DNA of 63,113 nucleotides from Sphingomonas sp. Leaf10 (GCF_001421245.1 NZ_LMKE01000006.1:87748-150860), one strand, 5' to 3'. Shown: positions 25,053 through 33,075, numbered from the stretch's first letter. Translations and numbers: made by a program. The notes: generated from the sequence alone by a model not told the origin.

Positions 25053-25373
25053 TCAGTCCGGACGCCGGTTCGAAATCCTGATGATGTTCCTGAACGCGCT
25101 GACGATCCCGAGGGTCAGCAACACGAGCAGGAGCCAAGGCGAGGTGCCGAGCAGATAATCGAGCGTACCGCCGATCACCGCCCCCCCGACCATTCCGCCG
25201 ATCAGTTCGGCCAGCACGCGATTGCCGAGGCGGTAGTTCTTTTCCCCCGCTTCGTCACGCGCCTGACCGGTCCGGATCGCCTCGTCCTTCTTCGCCCGGT
25301 TCAACCGCTCGTCGAGCGACGTGATCCGGGCGTCTTCGGGCAAGGGGTCTAGTCCGGGCTCGTTCTCCGCCAT
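25053..25373 (-). CDS. atpI: AtpI/AtpZ-like ATP synthase assembly protein
   Basis: A 106-residue protein with a charged N-terminal half (LDERLNRAKKDEAIRTGQAR) and two membrane helices with GGMVGGAVIGGTLDYLLG, the pattern of AtpI/AtpZ-type assembly factors that help c-ring formation or Mg2+ supply. The ATG at 25373 has GGAGG five bases upstream. It is the first gene of the F0 operon, as in other alphaproteobacteria. Confidence 0.87.
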   Translation of the reverse strand: MAENEPGLDPLPEDARITSLDERLNRAKKDEAIRTGQARDEAGEKNYRLGNRVLAELIGGMVGGAVIGGTLDYLLGTSPWLLLVLLTLGIVSAFRNIIRISNRRPD

Positions 25374-25441
25374 GTTTCCTCCCAGGACCTGCATAGGCCG
25401 GGCCGGAATCCGCCGGATGGCGAGCCCGCCAAGGCAGGCGC

Positions 25442-25470
25442 GCTTTAGGAAGGTGACGGTTTCGAGTCAA
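25442..25470 (-). promoter_or_regulatory. Candidate promoter of the F0 operon
   Basis: On the minus strand TTGACT (25470-25465) is followed after 17 bases by TAAAGC (25447-25442), about 70 bases upstream of atpI. The -35 is good and the -10 is poor, so this is only a candidate. Confidence 0.35.
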
Positions 25471-25550
25471 CCATAGCGTTCGCGTCGAAACCTTTCGGGA
25501 CGATGAACGGAAGATGACGGACGCGAGCCGTGTGTGAGGAGCTTGAACTG

Positions 25551-25595
25551 ATGCTAACCAACCGACGACCGACATGTCGGTCAGAAAGGGGGTGA
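25551..25595 (+). CDS. Possible leader ORF overlapping the toxin-like gene
   Basis: A 14-codon frame, MLTNRRPTCRSERG, with GAGGAG (25536-25541) nine bases before its ATG. Its TGA overlaps an in-frame GTG (25592) of the one-helix peptide gene (GTGA), so reading it could deliver ribosomes to that start, as mok does for hok. No homology is known to me and it is too short to judge by composition. Confidence 0.3.
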   Translation: MLTNRRPTCRSERG

Positions 25596-25702
25596 TTACT
25601 CTGACCCCTGAAGTCGCAACGATCATCATCGGCGCTGGCACGCTGATGGTGGCATTCACTACCCTGGTGCTGAAGATCATCGAGGTAGCCCGTTCGAAAT
25701 AA
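25574..25702 (+). CDS. Small holin-like/type I toxin-like membrane peptide
   Basis: A 42-codon frame giving MSVRKGVITLTPEVATIIIG, then AGTLMVAFTTLVLKIIEVAR and SK: a single hydrophobic helix with a short positively charged tail. It resembles the holin-like toxins of the Fst/TxpA kind (FG.LIVAL.TLVV.II pattern). The ATG has no ribosome site; a GTG at 25592 follows AAAGGGG and overlaps the stop of the leader ORF, so the product may be 36 residues. Third-position GC is visibly lower than in neighbours. Downstream are two stable hairpins and a convergent promoter, the geometry of a type I toxin-antitoxin locus. Expression is unproven. Confidence 0.5.
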   Translation: MSVRKGVITLTPEVATIIIGAGTLMVAFTTLVLKIIEVARSK

Positions 25703-25707
25703 CGGGA

Positions 25708-25731
25708 GGGGGCCGGGTTCGCCCGGTCCCC
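25708..25731 (+). other. UUCG-tetraloop hairpin after the toxin-like ORF
   Basis: Beginning five bases after the stop, GGGGGCCGGG (25708-25717) and CCCGGTCCCC (25722-25731) form a 10-bp stem (one G-U) closed by TTCG. This would be an extremely stable RNA 3' structure, able to protect the message or block exonucleases. Confidence 0.65.
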
Positions 25732-25740
25732 GAATGCAAA

Positions 25741-25770
25741 GAACCCCGGCCACTGGCATGACCGGGGTTC
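25741..25770. terminator. Second hairpin, possible shared terminator
   Basis: GAACCCCGG (25741-25749) pairs with CCGGGGTTC (25762-25770), and the stem extends inward with one mismatch. On the minus strand it is followed by TTTGC, so it could end or attenuate an antisense RNA started at 25804-25832. On the plus strand no T tract follows. Confidence 0.55.
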
Positions 25771-25803
25771 AAGGAGGCGATACTCTGTTGAAGTCGCAGT
25801 TAG

Positions 25804-25832
25804 CGTATATGGTGACTTGCCGATTTTTTCAA
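25804..25832 (-). promoter_or_regulatory. Candidate antisense RNA promoter
   Basis: On the minus strand TTGAAA (25832-25827) and TATACG (25809-25804) are spaced by exactly 17 bases, a good sigma-70-type pair for a GC-rich genome. Transcription would begin near 25797 and run into the hairpins and the 3' end of the toxin-like ORF. It starts just after the ydbL stop (25837), so it has no downstream gene on its strand before atpI. Confidence 0.5.
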
Positions 25833-25836
25833 TCCC

Positions 25837-26220
25837 TCACACGCAACGCGGGTCGCGCTCCGGCGCACCGCTGCCGCGCGTTTCCCACGCCCCGCCCGGC
25901 GCCTTGTACTTTTCACCCGGCTTGGTCTGCGCGATCAGGTTGCAGCCCGAAACGAACGCGAATTGCTCGACCGTCGCGCCCGCCTGTGCGCCGCGCGTGT
26001 ACGCCGCCTTGCGCTGGATATTGATGTTCGCGACCAGCGCGCGCAGCTCCGGCGTGCCCGCACCCACGACCCCCAGATAGCCGTCGGGTTGCTCGCCGAC
26101 CTGCCCTGCGGCGCGCGCCGCCTGATAGGCGGGATCGCGCTGCGCCCATGCGGTGCCGGCAATCCCGGCGACCGCGACGAGGGCGGCTGCGGCAAGGCCG
26201 TATTTCACGAAAGCATGCAT
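25837..26220 (-). CDS. ydbL: YdbL family (DUF1318) periplasmic protein
   Basis: A 127-residue exported protein with a signal peptide ending AGTAWAQ and the DUF1318 domain: AYQAARAAGQVGEQPDGYLG, NINIQRKAAYTRGA, and FAFVSGCNLIAQTKPGEKY. In E. coli YdbL acts as a helper of the YdbH-YnbE bridge. The ATG at 26220 gives the signal peptide directly; the longer frame is not coding. The gene ends the ydbH-ynbE-ydbL set, two bases after ynbE. Confidence 0.88.
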   Translation of the reverse strand: MHAFVKYGLAAAALVAVAGIAGTAWAQRDPAYQAARAAGQVGEQPDGYLGVVGAGTPELRALVANINIQRKAAYTRGAQAGATVEQFAFVSGCNLIAQTKPGEKYKAPGGAWETRGSGAPERDPRCV

Positions 26221-26222
26221 GG

Positions 26223-26417
26223 TCAGAATATCCCCGGATTGTCCTGGATCAGCGTCTTCGCTTCTCCGTCGAGACGGTACACCACTTCCTGCGTGATGTT
26301 GATGTTCAAGTTGATGACGATCGGCTTGTCGGGCGCGGAGACGTTCACGCATCCGGCGGCCGCACAGGAAGCGGCACCGATCGTCAGGGATTGCAGCATC
26401 GTCACGGTTCGCGTCAT
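26223..26417 (-). CDS. ynbE: YnbE family outer-membrane lipoprotein
   Basis: A 64-residue lipoprotein with lipobox AAAGC and the short mature part of the YnbE family (PIVINLNINITQEVVYRL). In E. coli, YnbE multimerises and completes, with YdbH, a bridge for phospholipid transport between membranes. The start overlaps the ydbH stop by 4 bp, indicating coupling. Confidence 0.88.
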   Translation of the reverse strand: MTRTVTMLQSLTIGAASCAAAGCVNVSAPDKPIVINLNINITQEVVYRLDGEAKTLIQDNPGIF

Positions 26418-29400
26418 GGCACGGTCTCGCTTTCGGAAGGCTGAATGGTGGTATCGAGCGGCGCGGGCGGCAAACCCTGTTCGCGGCGGCGCTGTTCGGC
26501 CTGCAACGCCGGCAGGTTGCGTTCGATCAGCCGTTTCGGGTCGTAGTAATTCTGCACCGAATCGATCAGCTGGCGGAAGGGCGCCCTGATCCGCACGTTG
26601 AAGACGAAGGGCAACCGCGCCAGCCGGCGGATCAGGAAATTGCTGTACGTCCCCTGCCCCTGACTGACCCCGGAAAAACGGATCGCGGTCACCATCTCGC
26701 CGGCGATCGGTCCGTCCATCTCGATCGTCAGGCCACGATAGTTCATCGATTTCAGCGCCTGGAAGGCAAGGTTGCCCCAGAAACCGACATCTTCCTTCGA
26801 CACTTCGCCGACATAGGACAGGTTGCCGCTGCCGCGCGATTGCAGCTTGCCCCCTTCGATGCGGCCCCCGTTGGAATCAAAGATCATCGGCAGCACGCCA
26901 TCGAACGTGCCCGAAGCGTTGAGATTGTCGAAGGCGAATTGTTGCAAGAACAGCCCGCCATCGACCCCCTTCACCCGGAAGGTCATGCGCCGTTCGCGAT
27001 CCTCGGCGAAATCGAGGATGGTGGGTTCGAGGATCATCTCGCCCCCTCCCAGCGGCCAGCGCCCGCCCTCGATCTGCACCCGCTGCCCTTCGATCAGGCG
27101 GTAGCGGACGACGCCATCGGTGACGGCGATGCCAGGATTCACCTCGGCAATGGTCGCAACCTGCCCCGGTGCGCTGATCAGCCCCAGCAGGTCGGTGAAG
27201 CGGATTTCGCCCGACAGGCCGGTGACCGGGCCGAAGGCGGCGGCAAGGTCGGTCCCGGCGGTGCGGAAGGTGCCGGTGCTGGTGACGCCATCCGGGGTCC
27301 ACGCGATGTCGCCGCGGCCCGACACGCTGCCCTTCACATCAGCGATCACGCCGAAGGTCAGCCGGGTCAGTTCGTTGGGCTGGAACGAATCGCCGAACGT
27401 GATGCCGGGGACGTCGAGCACGGCATTGCCACGCCCGGTGGCGAGGTCGTGGGTGATGGTCACGTCGCTGACCTTCACGCCCTTGGCAGGATGCTTCAGC
27501 GTACCACCGGCACGAATGTCGTTGCCATTCAGCGTCAGGCGGAAATCGTCGCTGCGCAGCGGTTCGAAGCGAGGGTCGGGGGCGGCGTCGCGGACGCCGA
27601 CATCGCCGTCCAGCGACAGCACGCCGCCCGCCAGCTTCCAGTCGCCCGATGCGTCGCGAATCAGCAGCGGTACGTTGCCGATCTGCCCCTCGCCACGGTC
27701 GAACCGGCCCGCAACGGTGCCGTTTGCAACGCGGCCGGTCAGCGTACCGATGTCGAGGACACTGACCCGTTCCGGGCTTCCGAGCCGGCTTTTTACCCCG
27801 TCGAGGACAAAGGCCATGCCGGCCAGCGCGAAGCGCCCGCCCGCCGCCGCCAGCGTGACCGGCGTGCCGCCGAGCCGCCCCTGCAACCGCGTTGCGCCGA
27901 TACCGACGCCGCCACCGATACGGCCATTTGCCACCCGCAGTATCGCGCCGTCCTGCTGGCATAGCCGAAAGCGGGCAGCATCGAGGTTCAGCGCCGACAC
28001 CCGCAGGCGATCGAAGGCGACCGGTACGCAATTCGCGTTCACCGTCAGCCGCCCGCCGCCGTCCCAACGCGCGTCGATCGGGAGCGCGAGCCGTTCGACG
28101 CGACCGTCGCCGAGCGGGCCGGTCAGTTCGGCACGTGTGTCGATTTGGGTCGCGCCACTGCCTGCGGTGCGGAAATGGATCGGGGCGAGCGCAAGGCGCG
28201 CATCGCCCGCCATATAGGGTTCGACCACGGCGGTCCCGGTGACCGGCGCGCCGGGGCCGGCATGACGCAGGCGGATGCTCGCCGCCGGCAGTCCGCCGCC
28301 GCCCATCGCCAGCGTTCCGTTCAGCGTCGCACCCTGACCCGATACCCAGCGCACTGGCCCGTCGCGCAGCGTCGCGCGAGCACCGTTCGCGGCGACGAAG
28401 GCCAGCCGATCGATTCGCGCCGCCAGCGGCCGTGCGGCGACCTCCGCCGACAGGTCGAAGCGGCAGGCCGCCTGTCCGGCGGCACGGGTGGCGGCCTGCA
28501 ACAGGGGCGCGACCGGCAGGCCGTCGGCAGCGCTGCCGGTTGCTTCGATGCGGCGGATCAGGACGTCGTCGAGCCGCGCGCCGCGTGCGCCGAGGCGCCC
28601 TTCGAAGGCGGGGACGCCACCAACCTCGTAACGGCCCGCGATCGATAGCCCTGCGCCGTCCAGTTGCGGTAGGTCGAACATACCCGAGGCAAGGTCGAGC
28701 GTCCCGCGCGTGCCGGTGGCAACGCCGGTGAAGCCGATCGCACCCGACAGGTCGGCAACCCGGGCCTGCGGGGCGGCGATTGCTTCCGCCTTGACGTCGG
28801 CCTGCCCCTGCCAGTGGTCGAAGGCAGGCGAGAGTTTCGCGTCGAGGCGGACGACCGGCGAGACCAGTCGGACGTCCCCGCAAGCCGCCTGTCGCGCGCG
28901 GACCGGACCGGTCAGCGAGGGGCCGGCGATGGCGGTGCGGAGCGAGACGTTGAGCGCCAGCCGGTCGATGCCGCAGCCGTTCAGCGACAGCCGTTCCGAT
29001 ACCGCCGCCAATTGCCCGACGAAGCCGTTGGCGAGGTTGCCGCGCCCGGCGAGCTTGGCGCCGATCAGGCCATAGGGGGTGGCGAGGCGGATGCGGCCGT
29101 CATCGACCGCGACGTTGAAATCGGGGAGCGCGAACGGCTTGCCCGAGGGCGGCGGGAGCAGGCGGTCGATTTGCCCGAACGAGACGGTGCCGTCGGGGCG
29201 CAGCGTGGCGCGCAGCCGGGCCTGCCCCACCCGTGCGCCGGTGACCTTAGCGCCGTTCAGGTCGACCCTGGTATCGATTTCCACCCAGTCGGCGATCAGG
29301 TCGGGCGCTTTCGGATTGCCGAGCACGACGTCGACCAGACGCTGCCTACCAAGGCCGATTTCGGCAACGCGGTAGCGCGCGGTGACGCCGTGGCGTTCGA

Positions 29401-29584
29401 GTTCGCGGCGGACGATATCGTCGGCGATCGAGCGGCGCTGCGTCCACAATAGGGCCGCGATCGCCAGGACGATCAGGCAGACGACCAGCAGCACCCGCGC
29501 GAAGCGACGCCGCCTGCGACCGGCACGACGCGGCGACGCTTCGGCCTGTTCCGCCCGATCGTCGTCGTCGCCCAGCCCACCCAC
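26414..29584 (-). CDS. ydbH: YdbH family AsmA-like intermembrane phospholipid transport protein
   Basis: A 1056-residue AsmA-like protein. After a basic, acidic-patched cytoplasmic start there is one membrane helix (about 28-48: ARVLLVVCLIVLAIAALLW) and a very long periplasmic beta-groove, ending in the conserved GVSQGQGTYSNFLIRRLARL and LIDSVQNYYDP segments. Such proteins carry phospholipids from inner to outer membrane, partly redundantly with TamB and YhdP. The start is GTG (29584); no strong ribosome site is visible. Followed by ynbE and ydbL, as in enterobacteria. Confidence 0.9.
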   Translation of the reverse strand: MGGLGDDDDRAEQAEASPRRAGRRRRRFARVLLVVCLIVLAIAALLWTQRRSIADDIVRRELERHGVTARYRVAEIGLGRQRLVDVVLGNPKAPDLIADWVEIDTRVDLNGAKVTGARVGQARLRATLRPDGTVSFGQIDRLLPPPSGKPFALPDFNVAVDDGRIRLATPYGLIGAKLAGRGNLANGFVGQLAAVSERLSLNGCGIDRLALNVSLRTAIAGPSLTGPVRARQAACGDVRLVSPVVRLDAKLSPAFDHWQGQADVKAEAIAAPQARVADLSGAIGFTGVATGTRGTLDLASGMFDLPQLDGAGLSIAGRYEVGGVPAFEGRLGARGARLDDVLIRRIEATGSAADGLPVAPLLQAATRAAGQAACRFDLSAEVAARPLAARIDRLAFVAANGARATLRDGPVRWVSGQGATLNGTLAMGGGGLPAASIRLRHAGPGAPVTGTAVVEPYMAGDARLALAPIHFRTAGSGATQIDTRAELTGPLGDGRVERLALPIDARWDGGGRLTVNANCVPVAFDRLRVSALNLDAARFRLCQQDGAILRVANGRIGGGVGIGATRLQGRLGGTPVTLAAAGGRFALAGMAFVLDGVKSRLGSPERVSVLDIGTLTGRVANGTVAGRFDRGEGQIGNVPLLIRDASGDWKLAGGVLSLDGDVGVRDAAPDPRFEPLRSDDFRLTLNGNDIRAGGTLKHPAKGVKVSDVTITHDLATGRGNAVLDVPGITFGDSFQPNELTRLTFGVIADVKGSVSGRGDIAWTPDGVTSTGTFRTAGTDLAAAFGPVTGLSGEIRFTDLLGLISAPGQVATIAEVNPGIAVTDGVVRYRLIEGQRVQIEGGRWPLGGGEMILEPTILDFAEDRERRMTFRVKGVDGGLFLQQFAFDNLNASGTFDGVLPMIFDSNGGRIEGGKLQSRGSGNLSYVGEVSKEDVGFWGNLAFQALKSMNYRGLTIEMDGPIAGEMVTAIRFSGVSQGQGTYSNFLIRRLARLPFVFNVRIRAPFRQLIDSVQNYYDPKRLIERNLPALQAEQRRREQGLPPAPLDTTIQPSESETVP

Positions 29585-29703
29585 TCCGTTGTTTCGTCCC
29601 GTTGGTCGCGGTTCGGCCCGCCGGGGTCAAGCGCGACAGGCGCGAAACGGTTCCGGCAGCGCAACGGAAGTTGGCGAAGGTTGCACGTAGCGGATACCAC
29701 GAA

Positions 29704-29740
29704 TTGACCCAACAACATACGAACCATATATGGTTCGTAT
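29704..29740 (+). promoter_or_regulatory. Promoter with overlapping 24-bp palindromic operator
   Basis: TTGACC (29704-29709), 17 bases, then TATATG (29727-29732). The perfect palindrome at 29717-29740, ATACGAACCATA followed by its exact reverse complement, covers the -10 and expected start of transcription. A repressor bound here would block the parD-like/map unit. The obvious candidate is the ribbon-helix-helix-like product of the first gene, as in parDE autoregulation; this is inference. Confidence 0.7.
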
Positions 29741-29764
29741 CGAGTATCAGGAGGAGCGACGAGA

Positions 29765-29971
29765 ATGGGGATCGTGAAGATCGACGACGATTTGCACGCC
29801 GAAGTTCGCAGGGCGAGCGCGGTGATGTGCCGGTCGATCAATGCGCAGGCCGAGTTCTGGATGAAGATCGGGATGTTGGCCGAAGCGAACCCGACGCTGC
29901 CTTTCACCGAAATCGTCCGCGCAGAGCTGGCCGCGGTCCAGACCCCGCCTGCCGACGCGATCGCCGCCTGA
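29765..29971 (+). CDS. ParD-like antitoxin family protein
   Basis: A 68-residue protein of the ParD-like family (IVKIDDDLHAEVRRASAVMC, SINAQAEFWMKIGMLAE). The first third looks like a ribbon-helix-helix DNA-binding unit. No ParE-type toxin is next to it; instead map begins one base after its stop. AGGAGG lies ten bases before the ATG. A palindrome over the promoter suggests autoregulation. Homologues beside map are known in other proteobacteria, but their function is not established to my knowledge. Confidence 0.82.
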   Translation: MGIVKIDDDLHAEVRRASAVMCRSINAQAEFWMKIGMLAEANPTLPFTEIVRAELAAVQTPPADAIAA

Positions 29972-29972
29972 G

Positions 29973-30734
29973 ATGGTCAAGACCCCCGACGAACTGGCGC
30001 CGATGCGGATTTCGGGCAGGCTGCTGGCGCGCGTGTTCGAAATGCTCGACGAAACCAATCTGGCTGGCATGTCGACGCTGGCGATAAATGACTTGGTCGA
30101 ACGCTTCATCACCCACGACCTTGCCGCGCGACCGGCGAGCAAAGGGCAATACGGCTTCAAGTTCGTGCTCAATTGCTCGATCAACCAGGTGGTGTGCCAC
30201 GGCGTGCCCGATGCCGAGGCGATCGTCCGCGACGGCGACATCATCAACCTCGACATCACGCTCGAAAAGAACGGGTTCATCGCCGATTCGAGCAAGACCT
30301 ATCTGGTCGGCGAAGTCGCGCCGGCCGCACGCCGGCTGGTGAAGGTAGCGCAGGAGGCGATGTGGCAGGGCATCGGCCAAGTGAAGCCCGGCGCGCATCT
30401 GGGCGATATCGGCTTCGCGATCGAACGCCATGCCAAGAAGCACGGATATTCGGTGGTCCGCGAATATTGCGGCCACGGCATCGGCCGCGAAATGCACGAG
30501 GCGCCCGAGGTGATGAACTTCGGCAAGCCGGGCAAGGGCGTGCGGTTGCGCGAGGGCATGACGTTCACGATCGAGCCGATGGTCAATCAGGGGACGCGGC
30601 GGGTCGAGACCGAGGACGATGGCTGGACCGTCGTGACCGGTGACGGGAAGCTGTCGGCACAGTTCGAGCATACCGTCGCTGTGACCGCGACCGGGGTCGA
30701 GGTGCTGACATTGCGGCGGGACGAGAGGGTTTAG
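29973..30734 (+). CDS. map: Methionine aminopeptidase type I
   Basis: A 253-residue enzyme that removes the initiator Met from new proteins. All metal ligands are present: Asp94, Asp105, His168, Glu201 and Glu232, with substrate His76 in VVCHGVP. Compared with the commonest form it has GHGIGREMHEAP (Met instead of Phe) and GFIADSSKTYLVG (Ile-Ala instead of a His-Gly-type pair), so it may be a divergent or second copy. It shares an operator-controlled promoter with the ParD-like gene, with one base between them. Confidence 0.9.
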   Translation: MVKTPDELAPMRISGRLLARVFEMLDETNLAGMSTLAINDLVERFITHDLAARPASKGQYGFKFVLNCSINQVVCHGVPDAEAIVRDGDIINLDITLEKNGFIADSSKTYLVGEVAPAARRLVKVAQEAMWQGIGQVKPGAHLGDIGFAIERHAKKHGYSVVREYCGHGIGREMHEAPEVMNFGKPGKGVRLREGMTFTIEPMVNQGTRRVETEDDGWTVVTGDGKLSAQFEHTVAVTATGVEVLTLRRDERV

Positions 30735-30757
30735 AGATGGCGTTTGGCAACCTTTGG

Positions 30758-30780
30758 CCCCTCCCTGACAGCGAGGGGAG
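30758..30780. repeat. Fragment of family A repeat
   Basis: CCCCTCCCTGACAGCGAGGG with flanking G, a single arm of the family A palindrome, between map and radC. A short hairpin is possible. Confidence 0.55.
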
Positions 30781-30823
30781 TTTCGGTCTCGCACGTCCCT
30801 GCCCGATCGGCTAACCCGAACCG

Positions 30824-31510
30824 ATGAACACGCCTCTCGAAACCGATGGCACCGGCCACCGCGCGCGGCTGCGGGGACGGTTGTTGGAGCATGGCGGGGA
30901 GGCGCTGCTCGATCATGAGCTGGTCGAATATCTGCTGACGCTCGCCATTCCGCGGCGCGATACCAAGCCGCTGGCGAAGACCTTGCTGCACGAATTCGGC
31001 GGGATCGGCGGGTTGTTGTCGGCCGATCCGGCGGCGCTGGGCAAGGTGGCCGGCATGGGCGATACTGCCGTTGCCGCGATCCGGATCGCGCAGTGCGCGG
31101 CGACGCGGATGTTGCAGGCGCAGGTGCTGGCGCGGCCGGTGCTGTCGAACTGGCAGGCACTGCTCGATTACCTGCATGCCGATATGGCGCATCAGGCGGT
31201 CGAGCGGATCCGGGTGTTGCACCTCAACACCCGCAATCTGCTGATCCGCGACGAACTGGTGGCGGAGGGGACGCTGGACGAAGCGCCGCTCTATACGCGC
31301 GAGGTGATCCATCGTGCGCTGGATCTCGGGTCGGCGGCGCTGATCCTGGTCCACAACCATCCGAGCGGCGACCATAGTCCCAGCCGGGCCGATATCGACC
31401 TGACCCGACAGATCGCCGCCGCCGGCAAGCCGCTCGGCATCACCGTCCACGACCACCTCATCATCGGCGCAAAGGGGCATACGAGTCTCCGCGCACAGGG
31501 AATGTTATGA
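30824..31510 (+). CDS. radC: RadC/JAB domain protein
   Basis: A 228-residue RadC family protein: an N-terminal helix-hairpin-helix region (LLSADPAALGKVAGMGDTAV) and a C-terminal JAB/MPN metal site with His177-x-His179 and Asp190 in VHNHPSGDHSPSRAD. The true activity of RadC is unresolved; a repair role has been withdrawn for E. coli. The stop overlaps the next gene by 4 bp. Confidence 0.92.
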   Translation: MNTPLETDGTGHRARLRGRLLEHGGEALLDHELVEYLLTLAIPRRDTKPLAKTLLHEFGGIGGLLSADPAALGKVAGMGDTAVAAIRIAQCAATRMLQAQVLARPVLSNWQALLDYLHADMAHQAVERIRVLHLNTRNLLIRDELVAEGTLDEAPLYTREVIHRALDLGSAALILVHNHPSGDHSPSRADIDLTRQIAAAGKPLGITVHDHLIIGAKGHTSLRAQGML

Positions 31511-32055
31511 CATTGACGAACAAGCAGAAGATGATCGCCGGCGAGCTGTACGACGCGGGCGATCCCGAACTGGTCGCCGACGTCATGGCGGCGGCGAAGT
31601 GGATGGACCGGTATAATGCGCGGATCGGTGCGGAGCGGGACGAGCTGCTCGGGTTGCTGCGCGAAGGGCTGGGCGCGGTTGGCGACGGCGTCATCATCCG
31701 CCCGCCCTTCCATATCGATTACGGCTACAACATCACCGTCGGCGAGGGGGTGTTCCTGAACTATGGATGCGTCATTCTCGACGTATGTGCGGTGACGATC
31801 GGGGCAAAGACCCAGATCGGGCCGGGCGTGCAGATCCTGACCGCCGACCATCCGCGCGATCCGGCGGTGCGGGCGCAGATGCTGGAATTCGGGCGGCCGA
31901 TCGTGATCGGGGCGAATGTGTGGATCGGTGGCGCAGCGTTGCTGCTGCCGGGGATCACGGTCGGCGATGATGCAATCATCGGGGCGGGGTCGGTAGTGAC
32001 GCGCGATGTGCCGGCGGGGGCGACCGTGGTGGGGAATCCCGCTCGGGTTCGGTAG
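31507..32055 (+). CDS. Sugar O-acetyltransferase (maltose/NodL/LacA-type)
   Basis: A 182-residue left-handed beta-helix acetyltransferase that moves an acetyl group from acetyl-CoA onto a sugar hydroxyl. It has the N-terminal Mac domain (KQKMIAGELYDAGDPELVAD), hexapeptide repeats from about residue 60, the catalytic His in ILTADHPRDP and the end GAGSVVTRDVPAGATVVGNP. The ATG overlaps the radC stop, an unexpected pairing with no clear functional link. Confidence 0.9.
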   Translation: MTLTNKQKMIAGELYDAGDPELVADVMAAAKWMDRYNARIGAERDELLGLLREGLGAVGDGVIIRPPFHIDYGYNITVGEGVFLNYGCVILDVCAVTIGAKTQIGPGVQILTADHPRDPAVRAQMLEFGRPIVIGANVWIGGAALLLPGITVGDDAIIGAGSVVTRDVPAGATVVGNPARVR

Positions 32056-32190
32056 AGGAAATTGGTTCACGCGAAGGCGCGGAGGGGTTGCGTCTGCCCG
32101 GACGCCATTCCCGTCTGACGGCCTCTATTGATTGCTGATACGAGCGATATGGTTCTCGTTCGCGGTCGATCAGCCCGGTGCGCGAACCTG

Positions 32191-32294
32191 CTCCCCTCCC
32201 TGACAAGGGAGGGATTGGGGTGGGTCGGTCGGTTGGCGGGCGTTCCCTTCCCTCGCGGAGCTACCCACCCCCAGCCCCTTGTCAGGGAGGGGAG
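32191..32294. repeat. Palindromic intergenic repeat, family A, copy 3
   Basis: Left arm CTCCCCTCCCTGACAAGGGA with GGGATTGGGGTGGGT; right arm ACCCACCCCCAGCCCCTTGT with CAGGGAGGGGAG, an almost perfect inversion that could fold into a cruciform or RNA hairpin of about 35 bp. The 332-base gap also holds a single family C arm (GGTTCACGCGAAGGCGCGGA at 32063) and the terminator at 32333-32364; no gene. Confidence 0.85.
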
Positions 32295-32332
32295 TTGCGC
32301 GGTGGTGACGATATCGAACGGCGGCACAGGAA

Positions 32333-32364
32333 AACGACCGCCGGGATCGCTCCCGGCGGTCGTT
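32333..32364 (-). terminator. Intrinsic terminator after the EF-hand gene
   Basis: A perfect 14-bp stem (32333-32346 with 32351-32364; AACGACCGCCGGGA on the plus strand) with a 4-base loop, about 24 bases after the stop. On the minus strand the stem ends in TTTT. It could also serve the plus strand, where TTTCG follows. Confidence 0.85.
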
Positions 32365-32387
32365 TCGATATCAGCGTTCAGTGACGA

Positions 32388-32867
32388 TCAGGCGCTCTGG
32401 CTGAGGAAGCTGGTCAGTTCCGCCTTCGACACCGCCTTGGACCTGTCCTTGTCGGCCTGCGCAAACGCCTGCTTCACCCACTTCTTGACCTCGGGCTTCT
32501 CGGCGGTCACGCCGGGTTCGCTGGCCGAGCGCAGCGCGACCATCCATTCGCCGAACTGCCGCTCGCTCAACTGGCCCTTCCCGTCCTTGTCATATTTCGG
32601 GAATTCGGTCTCGACGATCTGCGCGATCTGCGTGCTGCTGGCGGGCTGACCCGCTTCGGCGGTGGTCTGCGCGGTCTGTGTCGACGGATCGGCCGGGGCT
32701 GCCGGTGCGGCCTGCGTTGCAGCTACCGCCGGATCAGCCGCAGTCGTCGCCGGTTCGGCGGGTACCGTTTGTGCGGTCGGGGCAGTGGTTTGCGCTGGTG
32801 CTGCGTCCTGTGCAAATGCCGGGGTCGACATCAGAACGGCACTGGCGAGAAGAATACGCTTCATCAT
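32388..32867 (-). CDS. Exported EF-hand protein
   Basis: A 159-residue protein with a signal peptide (ILLASAVLMSTPAFAQ), a low-complexity Ala/Pro/Thr/Gln linker (to about residue 75), and a C-terminal domain with two EF-hand-like loops: DKDGKGQLSERQ and DKDRSKAVSKAE. Position 12 of loop 1 is Gln rather than Glu/Asp, and position 6 of loop 2 is Lys rather than Gly, so calcium binding may be weak. The ATG at 32867 has AAGGAG seven bases upstream. It ends at a strong terminator; monocistronic. Confidence 0.82.
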   Translation of the reverse strand: MMKRILLASAVLMSTPAFAQDAAPAQTTAPTAQTVPAEPATTAADPAVAATQAAPAAPADPSTQTAQTTAEAGQPASSTQIAQIVETEFPKYDKDGKGQLSERQFGEWMVALRSASEPGVTAEKPEVKKWVKQAFAQADKDRSKAVSKAELTSFLSQSA

Positions 32868-33075
32868 CGAATTTCTCCTTACGGATTGCTTCGGTCTTTC
32901 ATCCAGCCGGTCCAAACATAGTTCGAACGACTGTGCGATGACGAAAACCATCTAGGTCGTTTCACGTTCGATTGAACCCCCTTTCACTGATCTTCTATCG
33001 CAGGACAGGCTCGATTCATCCCTCACTTGTTGCTAGGGCGCGGCAAACCGTTCGCCCGTTTTGAAAGGCTCGCAC

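Noticed and set aside
29717..29740. Palindrome as a transcription terminator of the upstream region
   Set aside because: It is AT-rich in the middle, has no T tract and coincides with a good -10; an operator is more likely.
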